Assembly: GCA_933207985.1 (NCBI GenBank)
Contig: OW240921.1
Span: 101,021,176-101,085,175 of the forward strand
DNA length: 64,000 bases
Direction of reading: 5' to 3'
Source of the DNA: Pelobates cultripes
Lineage: Eukaryota; Chordata; Amphibia; Anura; Pelobatidae
Shown here piece after piece: positions 1 to 10,925 of this stretch (its first letter is position 1; every line of letters starts with the position of its first letter). The position numbers were made by a program, and so were the translations under genes. The notes beneath the pieces are model-generated. The model saw nothing but the letters and a program-made list of their open reading frames with translations, was not told where the DNA came from and searched no databases.

Positions 1-544
1 TAACATGGCCTAAATTTGTTAGCTTGCTTTTTGGAATAAACCCAAAATAGTTTTGCAATGTATTCAGCTCCCTTCTCCAAAGCCCCTACAAGCAAATGTC
101 GACTTCTTGGTTGGTCCTCTCCATCCCCCCAATTGCTACAATATAGAGCTTCTTCCCTGGGGAACACACCAGAAAATGCCAAATCTTCCCGAGGCCTGCA
201 GTCTCTAAATTAAACTCTTTCTCTTATCTTAAATCATTCCTAGTTGTAATGAGTGCTAATGGTTCTGTTTGTTTATGTTTTGTGTATTTTAAATGTGTTA
301 CCTTGTAACAAGATTGAATTGTTTGAGCACCTAGAGACGCACAAGAGAAATATGACCGTATACTTTCTGGTGAAACACTTTCTAAATAAATAAATTCATA
401 TATTATTCTAGTTTAGAAATATAGAGATATGTTTGAGTTTTTTAAAGCAAATTTCGTTTTCTTAAATATTTCAAAATCTAACCTACTAGCCAGGCCTAAA
501 AGTTACTTGACGCAAATAACACAAACGTGTTGTTTTCTATGTTT
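1..544. other. AT-rich non-coding sequence
   Basis: No coding, RNA or transposon signature was recognised. The sequence is unbroken AT-rich single-copy-looking DNA with frequent stops in all frames. Confidence 0.4.
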
Positions 545-755
545 TGTCCACGGCATGGAGTGTCCACAGTAGGTGTGTGAATACGGGGATGTACTTGTGT
601 GTAGGATCAGTTTTTGTCTGGATAAAAGTGTGTATTTGTGTGGAATGTCAGTGAGTGTGTGATGCGGAGGTTGTACATGTGTAGAGGGTTTGCATGAGTG
701 CATGTGTGTATGCAGGGGTGTCTAGGTATGTGTAAGGTTAGTGTGTGTTGATGTC
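545..755. repeat. Imperfect GT-rich tract
   Basis: The plus strand is strongly enriched for GTGTGTG and ATGTGTG steps, giving a degenerate TG/CA microsatellite. The short minus-strand open frame here, rich in His, Thr and Ser, follows from the CA-rich composition and is not a gene. Confidence 0.6.
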
Positions 756-761
756 GACATG

Positions 762-935
762 TATTATTATTATTATTATTATTTATATAGCGCCATCACA
801 TTCCGTAGCGCTGTTATTGCCACTTATATAGCGCCAACAGATTCTGTAGTGCTTTACAATATTATAAGAGGGGGGGATTTAACTATAAATTGGACAATTA
901 CAAAAACTTACAGGAACGATAGGTTGAAGAGGACA
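762..935 (-). mobile_element. L2-type LINE/SINE 3' end with (ATA)n tail
   Basis: Read on the minus strand, the element runs through a body, then a conserved AGCGCT..GGCGCTATATAA tail, and ends in about seven TAT/ATA triplets. The tail motif is present twice (around 790-812 and 824-850), so the 3' end is partly duplicated. The same body (..ACAGGAAC.ATAGGTTGAAGAGGA on the plus strand) recurs near 23745-23880 and 58857-58970. Assignment to the L2 clade is inferred from the shared tail style of the reverse-transcriptase-bearing copy at 46834-47262. Confidence 0.65.
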
Positions 936-1289
936 TGAATGTGCCGAAGTGAATTGTACCCTCTTACCCATACCCGTGTCACTAATCCTTTTTCCTTTTC
1001 ATAGTAAGGGAGGTATTGTGACATATGAAGAGCTGGTGACATTTAAAAGAAGAGGAGACAGTGACACGGAGGAGAGTAGGAAATTGTGTCAGTGGTCCTC
1101 ACCCGTCTCATGGTCTACGCGTTTTCTGGGTCTTATGTTTCCCTAATTCCCATATCCCTTATTTCACTTCCCCTCCATATAATATGAACCAATTTCCTAA
1201 TTTCATGTCCCCGCATGTTTTTACATTTTCCCTTAATCAATTTATCAGTTAATTTTATTAGTGTATGCTTACCTATGCCAGCTCACGTT

Positions 1290-1609
1290 GTAGTAAAGTG
1301 CAATGTCATTTATCGGCATCCTGCTTTGCGGCGATGAGCTGCCATGGGCTCATCGGTGATTGAAATGGGAGGCTGACCACGCCCAGCACTCTCAGCCAAT
1401 CATTGCCTAATTTGTATACATAAAGCAGAATTGAAAATGAATCAAGATCTAAGCAGCAGCATAGTGGCTGGGAATCCAGAACTGAAAGTGCCAATATCCA
1501 TTGTATATGCTTTGACAAAAAGCAAAAAGTCTGCACTCAAATATTACTTTCACCATAACCACTACAAAAATTAGCTTTAGTGGTTATGGTGCCTAGAGTG
1601 TCCCTTTAA
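1290..1609. mobile_element. Decayed TTAA-type MITE (T2-like)
   Basis: The right end reads GTGCCTAGAGTGTCCCTTTAA, the hallmark of the TTAA-flanked MITEs repeated through this window. An inner inverted motif CCATAACCACTAC..GTGGTTATGG lies just inside it. The body has the phrase ACTCTCAGCCAATCA, shared with the element at 23550-23590. The left terminus is not clear, so the start is approximate. Confidence 0.5.
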
Positions 1610-2499
1610 CCTAACAGAACTACAGCACTGTCAACATTCTTTTTATTCGACTTGCTTATTCACTATTTTTAACAGTGTTTTTAGCAGTGGAAGTTTTAAA
1701 CTTTAATTAGATCTCGAATGCCTGAATAAGTCACCCCTTCTCTGGGGAATAGACTCTCTTTAGCATGTGAGTTTCAATGACTGGTATTACTTGAAGGCCT
1801 TTGAGTTTCTGTCAGGAGGGATTAGAGAAGCTGTGCCCATGAAAAATGGGCGACCATGTGTTTCCTTAGAAACTTTTCATATTAATCCTGGTCTTGCTCT
1901 TTAGGGACGTTCCCGAGCCCTTCATACTATAAGACATTGAAGTTGGGGAGCTGGAATTGTGCGAGTCTGGCTTTCCTACTCTTCATCTTGCGGTGTAGGA
2001 TCACGGCCCTGGAATGCGAGATATATAAGATAATTTGCAGCAGCGCCATGCTTGTAATACTTTGTATAAATTTCAGAGATATTAGCACTTAAGAAGATTA
2101 GTCCATGTACAATCCCAGCTGCGTTAAACACTTTTCTAATAGTACACGTCTGAAATATCTAATATCACAGCATGATAGTGTCTTCAACACGTACATTAAA
2201 GAGAAAACGTCCATGATTTTTGCAAGTTTGGAATTTGCTGTGGATTTCTTGCGAGTTACTAATACTATCAGTGGAGTGGTAGTAATTATTTAAAAAGTAA
2301 GAAATTAGTGTATAATAGAATGTCTGCTGGACCTTGAGTATTTGTGAAGTCATAATGGAAAAAAGGCAAACGAGGAAAAAATTTGAATTTCGCCATAAAA
2401 ATTGCATATTTTAGAGCATTATAATCAAACTGGAAAAAATTAAGGTAAGGTAAGTAAATAAAGGGGTTTTAACCATTTATTCACCGGGGGAGGGGGAAG
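1610..2499. other. Non-coding sequence, nothing recognised
   Basis: No repeat family, exon or RNA was recognised. Two short overlapping open frames on opposite strands near 2105-2407 are AT-rich with no motif and are treated as chance. Confidence 0.35.
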
Positions 2500-3293
2500 G
2501 CAGAGTGGTTAAAGCTTTTTAATCCTGGCACTTATAGTATCCCTTTAATAGGACATCTAAGCACTATAACCACTACAGCATTTTAGTGGTTATGGTACTA
2601 GGAGGTCGCCAGCTGTATCCTACAGATTCTGTGTCATTTTTTTTTGGACATAGGTCTTCCAGGTACCCACATTCTGGCCCTTCGCTTGATTGCTAATTTT
2701 TCGCTTGATTGCTAATGTAGATGCCACTGATTGGATGAGAAGATCCAGTTCAGTTTCCATCTAGTCAGTGCTGTTCAAATCTGGTATTAGCAATCATGCA
2801 AGCAAGGAGCTAGGTTGTGAGTGTCCAGGGGATCCTCAAATATTGTCGCTTTTTATAAAATCTTTGACTCAGAACCAGAGGACAACACTCACATCATATT
2901 AACACCATAACCACTACAACGGGCTGAGTGGTCATGGTGTTCAGAGTGCCCTATTGGTGAATTCTCCATCTAGGCAATTGATGGCCCTGTTTACAAGAAC
3001 TTAAAGGGACATTCTAAGCACCATTTGATCCATTTTTGGGACATGATGGATCAAAGTCAGGACGGTGAGACAGGGCCCAAAAATTAGGACGGTTCTGCCA
3101 AAATCGGAATGGTTGGGAGGCCTGTCATCACACTACAGTTTACTGAATAATCATAGCGTTGTAGTGGTTATCCTGGTGCTTCCACAAATATGATGTGAGA
3201 AAGTAAGCAAAAATTACTTGACAAAAACATTGGGGCTACACCCATACAATAAGCAGTAGTAAATACGGTGCCTCAAGTGTCCCTTTTATATCT
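2500..3293. mobile_element. Cluster of degenerate TTAA-type MITE ends
   Basis: Several MITE termini lie close together: CTTATAGTATCCCTTTAA (about 2532-2549), GCACTATAACCACTACAGC..TAGTGGTTATGG (2561-2597), ATAACCACTACAACGG (about 2907-2922), TTAAAGGGACATTCTAAGCACC (3001 on) and GTAGTGGTTATCCTGGTGC (about 3160-3180). They suggest two or more overlapping or nested copies whose boundaries cannot be separated by eye. A 19-base direct repeat containing CGCTTGATTGCTAAT sits at about 2682-2718. Confidence 0.45.
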
Positions 3294-4518
3294 TAATATC
3301 TTAAAAGAGGCGATGTTACATATATAGACTGTATATGTTTGATTAGATACGAAGATTTTAAAAATAAAGATTACCAAAGACTTGGATAGTTTCCATTGTC
3401 GCACACAAGAAGATTAAAATCCATAGATCATGCAACATGACTGGTGAAAACAGATTTTTGGAATAAAGTTGGATATTAGTTTAGGTTTAGTCCACTAAAG
3501 AGAAACATATAGTAACTGGAGAACAAAATTGCAAAAATAAATCTCTAACTCAGCTATAGTCACAGGTTGGCTACTTTAGTTTTCATTTTGCAATTTTACA
3601 ATTCGATTTTCAGTTCATTACAATTCATTGTTCCGTGCATTAACAATTTGTACTGCACTCACATTTGAAGAGCCCTTGAAATTCTTTAACAGAGACAGCT
3701 ATGTTGAAATATTTAAGATTTATCGCTGGCTGTGCCCACAGTCTTCTTGTCCCATCAAAATCACACAAAAACAAAAGTTGTCAAACGGTCGCATGTGATG
3801 GGAGTTGGAATCCACAGGAGTTTCAGAGGTTTTGCTGGAGAAACAAAATACTATAATGGAGGAGTGGAAAACTGCCAGTGGTCCTCGTGTGAAAATTAAG
3901 TATGTTGATAGTTGAAGAATAAAGGAATCTTAAACTTCTCATGTGATTTTCTTCATTTTAATCAGCTTATTGTGCGGGGGGATTTAAACCCTGTACTGAC
4001 TATCAGAATTAACTTCACCTTCTAAGATTGGAGAATAGTGGAAATCGAGTAAGCAAATAAAATGTTTTCACGGTTGGGTGATTATAGGATCCTGGTAGCC
4101 ATGGCACCTAATTTTTGACTACTGATGCATAACTTTTTTGTGCTGTTTTGTATTGCACTCTACATGTGTATGCCTTCCTAACTCCTAAAATGGACCAAGT
4201 GCTTTAGATAATTTACATCCAAACTTTTGTCATATATTAAACGTATTTCACTTTCTATAAAAATTGTGAGATATGTTCATTCCAATACTGGGAAATTCAT
4301 TTGAACAGTTACCTAATGATATCCTTCTCTGCCCATGTGGGGGGCTCTGTGCCTCCCGTGTGCCATCTCCGCCTCCAGCAAGGACCACCAGATGTTGCCT
4401 ATGTGTATTTTTTGTTTTTTTGTTTATGAAAGAGTATCTATAGTTTAAAAAAAGTTTATATAGCTTAAAATGTATTTATTTTGACTTATCAGTAGTCAAG
4501 AAGCTATTGTTAACTACC
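3294..4518. other. Non-coding sequence, nothing recognised
   Basis: AT-rich with no open frame longer than background, no tandem repeat and no transposon end that could be identified. Confidence 0.35.
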
Positions 4519-4821
4519 TTAATGTGACACTATCGTCATCAGAACAACTACAGCTTAATGTATTTGTTCTAATGAATATAATTATTCCCTTCAGGCTTTT
4601 TGCAGTAAACACTGTCCTTTCAGAGAAAATGCAGCTGTTACATTAGAGCTTAGTGATACCTCCACTGGCCACCCCTCAGATGGCTGCTAGAGGTGCTTCC
4701 TGGGGCAGTGCTGCACAGTGTGACTGAGATTCAGTGTCTCCACCCTCTTCATGGAGTAATTTTAACACTAGAGGGTTCGGAATACATGTTTTTTGTTCCT
4801 GACACTGTAGTGTTTCTTTAA
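4519..4821. mobile_element. T2-like (Kolobok-type) MITE, 303 bp
   Basis: TTAA at both ends (4519-4522 and 4818-4821) encloses terminal inverted repeats: left TTAATGTGACACTATCG.., right ..ACACTGTAGTGTTTCTTTAA. The interior carries CATCAGAACAACTACAGCTTAATG and the phrase CAGTAAACACTG..TTTTCAGAGAAAA, shared with copies at 13804 and 22380. Kolobok transposons duplicate TTAA, and the Xenopus T2 MITEs begin TTAAAGG. It has no coding capacity. Confidence 0.75.
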
Positions 4822-5204
4822 AGCTAGACACAACAACTTCTACATCTCATTGTAGTAGTTATGGTTCTATAAGTGTATGTATGCTGCCCCCTGACTTTTT
4901 GTCAAAACTTTTTGAATTGGCTTGTCAAACATGTGGCTCTTTGGGGCACCCAGAACTACACCCTCTTTAACCACAGTGATAATTCAGAAAATACGCTTGC
5001 ACGATATCAAGGCCAATTCCATACGCACTCGATAGCAGTGATAGGCAGAGAGTTTTGGAGGGGGTGTGGGGGTTAGTTCCACTATACAGCCATATTGTGT
5101 TAATCTCCTCTAAGTACCCCAATGTCGGTTATTCCTACACTAATTCCAACGTGGGAGATAATTTAGATAGTGCTAGTGTTAAATAGGCCAAAGTGTATTT
5201 AAAT

Positions 5205-5342
5205 CAGGGCTGCCCAACAGGTAGATCCCCAGATGTACATCTACACCTCCCATGATGCTTTGTCATTCTAAATGCATTATAAAAGCATGCAAAGCATAAT
5301 GGGGGTTGTAGTTCTACAACATCTACCTGTTGGGCAGCCCTG
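5205..5342. mobile_element. Palindromic hAT-type MITE, 138 bp
   Basis: The inverted repeats start CAGGGCTGCCCAACAGGTAGAT at the left and end with its reverse complement at the right (22 bases match). They enclose a short centre containing GCATAATGGGGGTTGTAG. The flanks ATTTAAAT and ATTTAATA are close to an 8-bp duplication, as expected of hAT elements. It may fold as one long hairpin. Confidence 0.75.
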
Positions 5343-6390
5343 ATTTAATAATCTGTTTGTAAGAGCATTGAGAATATATATAATTCAAATGAATGTGATA
5401 AACACAAATAAAAATAATTAAGTGTTGAAACTAAACATTTTAAGTGATAGTGCTTTAATGTATATTCTCACAATGTATATAATATATCTGCTCTATGAAA
5501 ATTATAATAAAAGTGACATTACTATCCAAAATCTCATCAAATGTATACCTATGGTCACCTCCAAAGGGGCCTCTAAAGCTGGGGAGTTGGGCAGGGTGCA
5601 CAACCCAAAATGAATCTGGTCAGAGTCCCAAACTTACATAGTAAAGACAAAAAGGAATTGGGGCACACCCAGAACATGCATTTTGCAGGAATGTCTAAAT
5701 TATGTCTTTAAAAAGAAGACAGACACTAAATCAACCTTAGCATTTAAATTGTGAGAATTTCAGGGTTATTCACCTGAATGCAAAGTGAATTTTTAATTTT
5801 AGGCCAGCATCGCCAAACTGAAGACAAAGCTTCTTTGGACAAATTTTCTAGTTTCACCATTTGGTCTTAAAATGTTTAATTCACTTAAAATTTACATTCA
5901 TTCACACACTAGTGAAAAAGCAATGCCTGTGATGTGTAGCTGAAGAGGCACTAAAAACATGAACGGCACTGATTTACATAACAGGTGTCAAATAATACAG
6001 TAATAATTATCGCTGGGGACTTTAATGCATAGGAGAATTCTGCTAAGAAATAAGCATATTATTATTCTCAGCGTAAAATGAGATCAAAGGTTCAGAATTT
6101 GAAACTTGTGGCTTTGAGAGAGGCTCGATATGTTGTTCCATGCAGCTTTTCGATTTGATTATGTTGCTGTCTAAAACCTATACCAGAGGTGTCAGACTGC
6201 AAAACTCTCAAGTGTTTTGTTCAATTACAAGTCCTGTTATGGCTGGCTGAGAATGATGACGATATCATCCTGTAGCTGCAGTTTAACATTTTCTTATTTA
6301 GGGTATAATGATATCCAGCACCCCACCAACAAGGCGAGTCCATAGTTAGCAATGATTCTCAGCAGTTAAACATCTGCTAAAAAAGTGCAC
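5343..6390. other. Non-coding sequence, nothing recognised
   Basis: AT-rich spacer between a hAT-type palindrome and a T2-like MITE. No exon or repeat was recognised. Confidence 0.35.
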
Positions 6391-6944
6391 TTAAGGAGAC
6401 ACTATAGTCACCTGAACAACTTTAGCTTAGTGAAGCAGTTTTGGTGTATAGAACATGCCCCTGCAGCCTCACTGCTCAATCCTCTGCCATTTAGGAGTTA
6501 AATCCGTTTGTTTATGAACCCTAGCCACACCTCCCTACATGTGACTTGCACAGCCTTCCATAAACATTTCCTGTAAAGAGAGCCCTATTTAGGCTTTCTT
6601 TATTGCAAGTTCTGTTTAATTAAGATTTTCTTATCCCCTGCTATGTTAATAGCTTGCTAGACCCTGCAAGAGCCTCCTCTATGTGATTAAAGTTCAATTT
6701 AGAGACTGAGATACAATTATTTAAGGTAAATTACATCTGTTTGAAAGTGAAACCAGTTTTTTTTTCATGCAGGCTCTGTCAATCATAGCCAGGGGAGGTG
6801 TGGCTAGGGCTGCATAAACAGAAACAAAGTGATTTAACTCCTAAATGACAGTGAATTGAGCAGTAAAATTGCAGGGAAATGATCTATATACTAAAACTGC
6901 TTTATTTAGCTAAAGTAATTTAGGTGACTATAGTGTTCCTTTAA
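6391..6944. mobile_element. T2-like MITE, 554-bp subfamily
   Basis: TTAA at 6391-6394 and 6941-6944 bounds long inverted ends: left GACACTATAGTCACCTGAAC.., right ..TAATTTAGGTGACTATAGTGTTCC. The whole body aligns by eye with the copy at 60455-61011, including ACACCTCCCTACATGTGACTT and GGGGAGGTGTGGCTAGGG, which are themselves partly inverted. Two copies this similar define a distinct non-coding subfamily. Confidence 0.8.
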
Positions 6945-7099
6945 GAAATTTCACAAGTGCTGTACCATGATCAGAAAACTAATTTCTTGAAACCCTAAAA
7001 TAGAGTTCTCTCATTTATTTTTATTTTTTTAAATCCGTACATAACATATTAACCTCAACACTTCCAAATTTATGAACAGGTGTTTGAATTGAATAATTT

Positions 7100-7443
7100 G
7101 CGGTATCGCTTCCCTCCTCCGTTAGATGCTCACCCAGTCTCCACTCCTTCAAAAAATCGTTAAAAACCCACTTCTTCATAAAAGCGTACCAATTAAACTG
7201 TTAATAGCTCCTGACTGATTCCTCTTCTGCAACTGTCACTAGTCTAATACTATCCTTACCTTTTTGTGTCATTTTACCCCACTCCCTCTAGCATGTAAGC
7301 TCATTGAGCAGGGCCCTCAACCCCTCTGTTCCTGTCTGTCCAACTTGTCTGGTTACAACTACATGTCTGTTCGTCCACCCATTGTAAAGCGCTGCGGAAT
7401 TTGACGGCGCTCTATAAATATCATAATAATAATAATAATAAAT
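7100..7443 (+). mobile_element. L2-type LINE 3' end with (ATA)n tail
   Basis: The segment starts with a trace of reverse-transcriptase C-terminus (a frame reading STPSKNR then KPTSS around 7140-7175, like the ..FKKKLKTHLF.. end of L2 proteins). It passes through GTAAGCTCATTGAGCAGGGC and ends GTAAAGCGCTGCGGAATTTG..GGCGCTCTATAAAT followed by (ATA)n. The 26375-26530 copy shares the last 150 bases. Confidence 0.65.
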
Positions 7444-7614
7444 TGCGGTATGAATATGCATTGTACATATTCTTCAAAGTATGGATGTGAATTGATTTAA
7501 TGTGTCTCCTATAGTATTATGGGAAGCATAAGAATTCACTGTATAAGAAAATGCAGAATATTAGACAGTACAGAATTGGAGAGTACAGAAAAACAGTAAG
7601 TACATTATAATAAT

Positions 7615-8128
7615 TACCTTACCTGCTCTTGACGACGTCGTGCTGACACGCCGAAACGAGTGTCGAGCCTTTCATTTTTTTATCCACTACACTTGGTAGC
7701 ACTTTTTATTTCTGCACTATGAAGTTTGGATAGATTTATTATTATTATTTTTTTTTCTTTTGACTTGGATAGGCAAAGTGGCCTGTCCAGGGTGCTGAGG
7801 TACTTTAGCGAGAATTGTTTTTGGCATTTGGGTTTAAATTTTTAGGACCCCTTTTTCACTTCATCTCTCCTTTAGCTTGTGTTATTGCCTGTCCCTCTCT
7901 GTTGCTCTAGGGTCAAGAGACGATTTAGTATCCTCTCTCCCTTTTTCTCTCTTTTCATAGAGAGTATATACCCCTGAGCACTGTTTAGACAATGGTGCCC
8001 TTTGTTTCCTAGTCTGGTTATCTGTATTCCTTAGAAGCAATAAAGGTAGGGCCTCTCTCCCTGTGAGTTTTTTTTGGTTGTCCCCCTGTCTAGGACCCCT
8101 ATCCTTCTTAGGGTCCCTTTTTTCAGTT
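7615..8128 (+). mobile_element. 514-bp retroposon, possibly Penelope-like
   Basis: The perfect 14-bp direct repeat TACATTATAATAAT stands at 7601-7614 and 8129-8142, so this segment is a discrete insertion with a target-site duplication. Its first 55 bases hold a hammerhead-like fold (7625-7668). Near the 3' end are AATAAA (about 8039) and a terminal hairpin GGACCC..GGGTCC (about 8092-8117). No open frame remains. Penelope-like elements and retrozymes carry hammerhead ribozymes, so a non-autonomous or truncated relative is one reading; an unclassified SINE is the alternative. Confidence 0.55.
7625..7668 (+). ncRNA. Hammerhead-ribozyme-like motif (degenerate)
   Basis: Stem I could pair GCTC (7625-7628) with GAGC (7665-7668). 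The core box reads TTGACGA (consensus CTGANGA, first base changed). The stem II region 7636-7652 can form a GTCGTG/CACG-type hairpin with mismatches. GAAA follows at 7653-7656, then a two-pair stem III with a four-base loop, then GTC at 7662-7664 before the expected cleavage point. The core C to T change and imperfect stem II make activity doubtful. Confidence 0.35.
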
Positions 8129-8289
8129 TACATTATAATAATCATTAGAAAATAACTGTATATCATATACACAGTGCTGGAAAGTTCAAAATAACAGAAA
8201 ATATTTTATTTAGTTAGTAAGTGTAGACAGTGCACTATTAGGTAGTGCAGAATAAGAGTAGGAAATGTTTAGCAAGGACTAGTAGAAAG

Positions 8290-9750
8290 TGTAGAATATG
8301 AAAAAGTGTATAACTATGAAGTAGAGACTAATAGAGAGTGTAGAATATGAAAAAGTGTATAACTATGAAGTAGAGACTAATAGAGAGTGTAGAATATGAA
8401 AAAGTGTATAACTATGAAGTAGAGACTAATAGAAAGTGTAGAATATGAAAGTATATAGCTATGAAGTAGAGACTAATAGAAAGTGTAGAAAATTAAAACG
8501 TGTATAACTGTGAAGTAGAGACTAATAGAGAGTGTAGAATATGAAAGTGTATAACTATGAAGTAGAGACTAATAGAGAGTGTAGAATATGAAAAAGTGTA
8601 TAACTGTGAAGTAGAGACTAATAGAAAGTGTAGAAAATGAAAGTGTATAACTATGAAGTAGAGACTAATAGAAAGTGTCGAAAATTAAAAAGTGTATAAC
8701 TGTGAAGTAGAGACTAATAGAAAGTGTAGAAAATGAAAGTGTATAACTATGAAGTAGAGACTAATAGAAAGTGTAGAAAATTAAAAAGTGTATAACTGTG
8801 AAGTAGAGACTAATAGAGAGTGTAGAATATGAAAGTGTATAACTATGAAGTAGAGACTAATAGAAAGTGTAGAAAATGAAAGTGTATAACTATGAAGTAG
8901 AGACTAATAGAAAGTGTAGAATATGAAAGTATATAGCTATGAAGTAGAGACTAATAGAAAGTGTAGAAAATTAAAACGTGTATAACTGTGAAGTAGAGAC
9001 TAATAGAGAGTGTAGAATATGAAAGTGTATAACTATGAAGTAGAGACTAATAGAAAGTGTAGAAAAAAGTGTATAACTATGAAGTAGAGACTAATAGAAA
9101 GTGTAGAAAATTAAAAAGTGTATAACTGTGAAGTAGAGACTAATAGAGAGTGTAGAATATGAAAGTGTATAACTATGAAGTAGAGACTAATAGAAAGTGT
9201 AGAAAATGAAAGTGTATAACTATGAAGTAGAGACTAATAGAAAGTGTAGAAAATTAAAAAGTGTATAACTATGAAGTAGAGACTAATAGAGAGTCTAGAA
9301 TATGAAAGTATATAGCTATGAAGTAGAGACTAATAGAAAGTGTAGAAAATTAAAACGTGTATAACTGTGAAGTAGAGACTAATAGAGAGTGTAGAATATG
9401 AAAGTGTATAACTATGAAGTAGAGACTAATAGAGAGTGTAGAATATGAAAAAGTGTATAACTGTGAAGTAGAGACTAATAGAAAGTGTAGAAAATGAAAG
9501 TGTATAACTATGAAGTAGAGACTAATAGAAAGTGTAGAAAATTAAAAAGTGTATAACTATGAAGTAGAGACTAATAGAGAGTGTAGAATATGAAAGTGTA
9601 TAACTATGAAGTAGAGACTAATAGAAAGTGTAGAAAATTAAAAAGTGTATAACTATGAAGTAGAGACTAATAGAGAGTCTAGAATATGAAAGTATATAGC
9701 TATGAAGTAGAGACTAATAGAAAGTGTAGAAAATGTAAAAGTGTATTACT
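8290..9750. repeat. Minisatellite of about 30 units of 47-49 bp
   Basis: Each unit carries TGTAGAA(T/A)AT..AAAGTGTATAACTATG and AAGTAGAGACTAATAGA(A/G)AG. I count 30 full units from 8290 to 9724 plus a decayed partial. Variants differ by an ATGAAAGTG versus ATTAAAAAGTG block, ACTATG versus ACTGTG, and a TATATAGCT form. The TATATAGCT variant occurs at units 4, 14, 22 and 30, and the run of units 4-8 is repeated almost exactly as units 22-26, so blocks of several units were copied together. There are no spacers and no coding frame. Confidence 0.93.
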
Positions 9751-10804
9751 AGGACATAAAGTACATTATTACTAAGTGAAGACTAATAGGAAGTGCAATA
9801 ATTGGGAGAAGAGAATAAGAGAAGTTATATTTTTAAGAAGTAAAGACTACCTGAAAATACACTGTTTTGCAAACTGGGAAGTACAGAATAACTGATTTAA
9901 AAAGCGATATCGGAGTAATTAATAGTACAGTATTGCAGCTTAATGGACCATAAGACAGGACATAATAAGAACTGGAAATATAGTATCGGAAATGTTATAA
10001 GACGTTTATACAAGTTCAGGATACTAATGAGAAATATGATATTGATTAGGAAAATCAGAATGTATCCTGTAGAAATATGATATTGATAAAGGATTGTATG
10101 ATGGTTAAAGTAGATTATCCATGAAGTAATATGGAATTATAATGGGAAAAATGGAAAGTGAAGAGAAAATTATCCTCCACAATGGAGCAATAATATGTAA
10201 TAAAGTGATAAAAGTGAATTCACATGAGGGACATATCCCCTTAATTACACAGCTTCAGAAGTATAGACAAGCATGGCGGAAAATGTCTGTTGTGTCTTTT
10301 AAGGAGATATAGAGCCTCGATATATAAATAATAACAATTGCAGTAAGTGTGCTCCCACAATGCACAGCTCCACATCCCACAATGCCTAGCAACAGGTGCG
10401 ATACATTTAACATTTAAGTAGCTCATTTGCTTGTGATTTTTTATTTTTAACAAACTTTTTTTTTTTCCACTAAATTCACTATCAAATCGTAGCAAACTAA
10501 AATCCAATTAGCAAAATTCCTGATGAAACTACCCAGTTATGACTGTAAAGCTGAATGGGGGAATTTTTTTCAAAATGAGCTATTTTTGTCTAAATTTTGT
10601 AACTATGTATTTGATTCACTATAATTCAGTGTATAGCAAGTAAAGTTTCATGTGTCCTATATATATATATGTGTGTGTATGGACCACTTATATTAATTAA
10701 CTGTTTCCAGAAAAGATTAATTGAATATTATATAAACCAAAATTTTAAAATACTTAAAATATTTAAAAAATGAATCAATCAGTCGTTTTTCATTATTGTC
10801 CATT
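9751..10804. other. AT-rich decayed flank and non-coding sequence
   Basis: From 9751 to about 10200 the sequence keeps the purine-rich flavour of the minisatellite (AGTACAGAATAACTG, GAGAAATATGATATTGAT repeated near 10030 and 10072), probably old decayed units. The rest is AT-rich with a short (TA)n(TG)n run at about 10661-10678. No gene was recognised. Confidence 0.45.
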
Positions 10805-10812
10805 CTGTTTGT

Positions 10813-10892
10813 ATTTTTTTTTTTTAATAGTTTTATTGCAATGTTTTCAACGTGACTTAAGCACATATAAAAGGGGGCAACATTTGATCATC
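10813..10892 (-). mobile_element. Minus-strand retroposon 3' end with poly(A)
   Basis: On the minus strand this reads ..AACATTGCAATAAAACTATT followed by about 13 A residues, that is a polyadenylation signal and tail. The Tx1-like LINE downstream inserted into this older element, whose sequence appears to resume after 12406. Confidence 0.5.
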
Positions 10893-10925
10893 AATAATAC
10901 GGTGAAATTGCAGGATATAATGGAG

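Noticed and set aside
8290..9724. Regular direct repeats that could suggest a CRISPR array
   Set aside because: Units abut without unique spacers, the unit is 47-49 bp, and the setting is vertebrate nuclear DNA.
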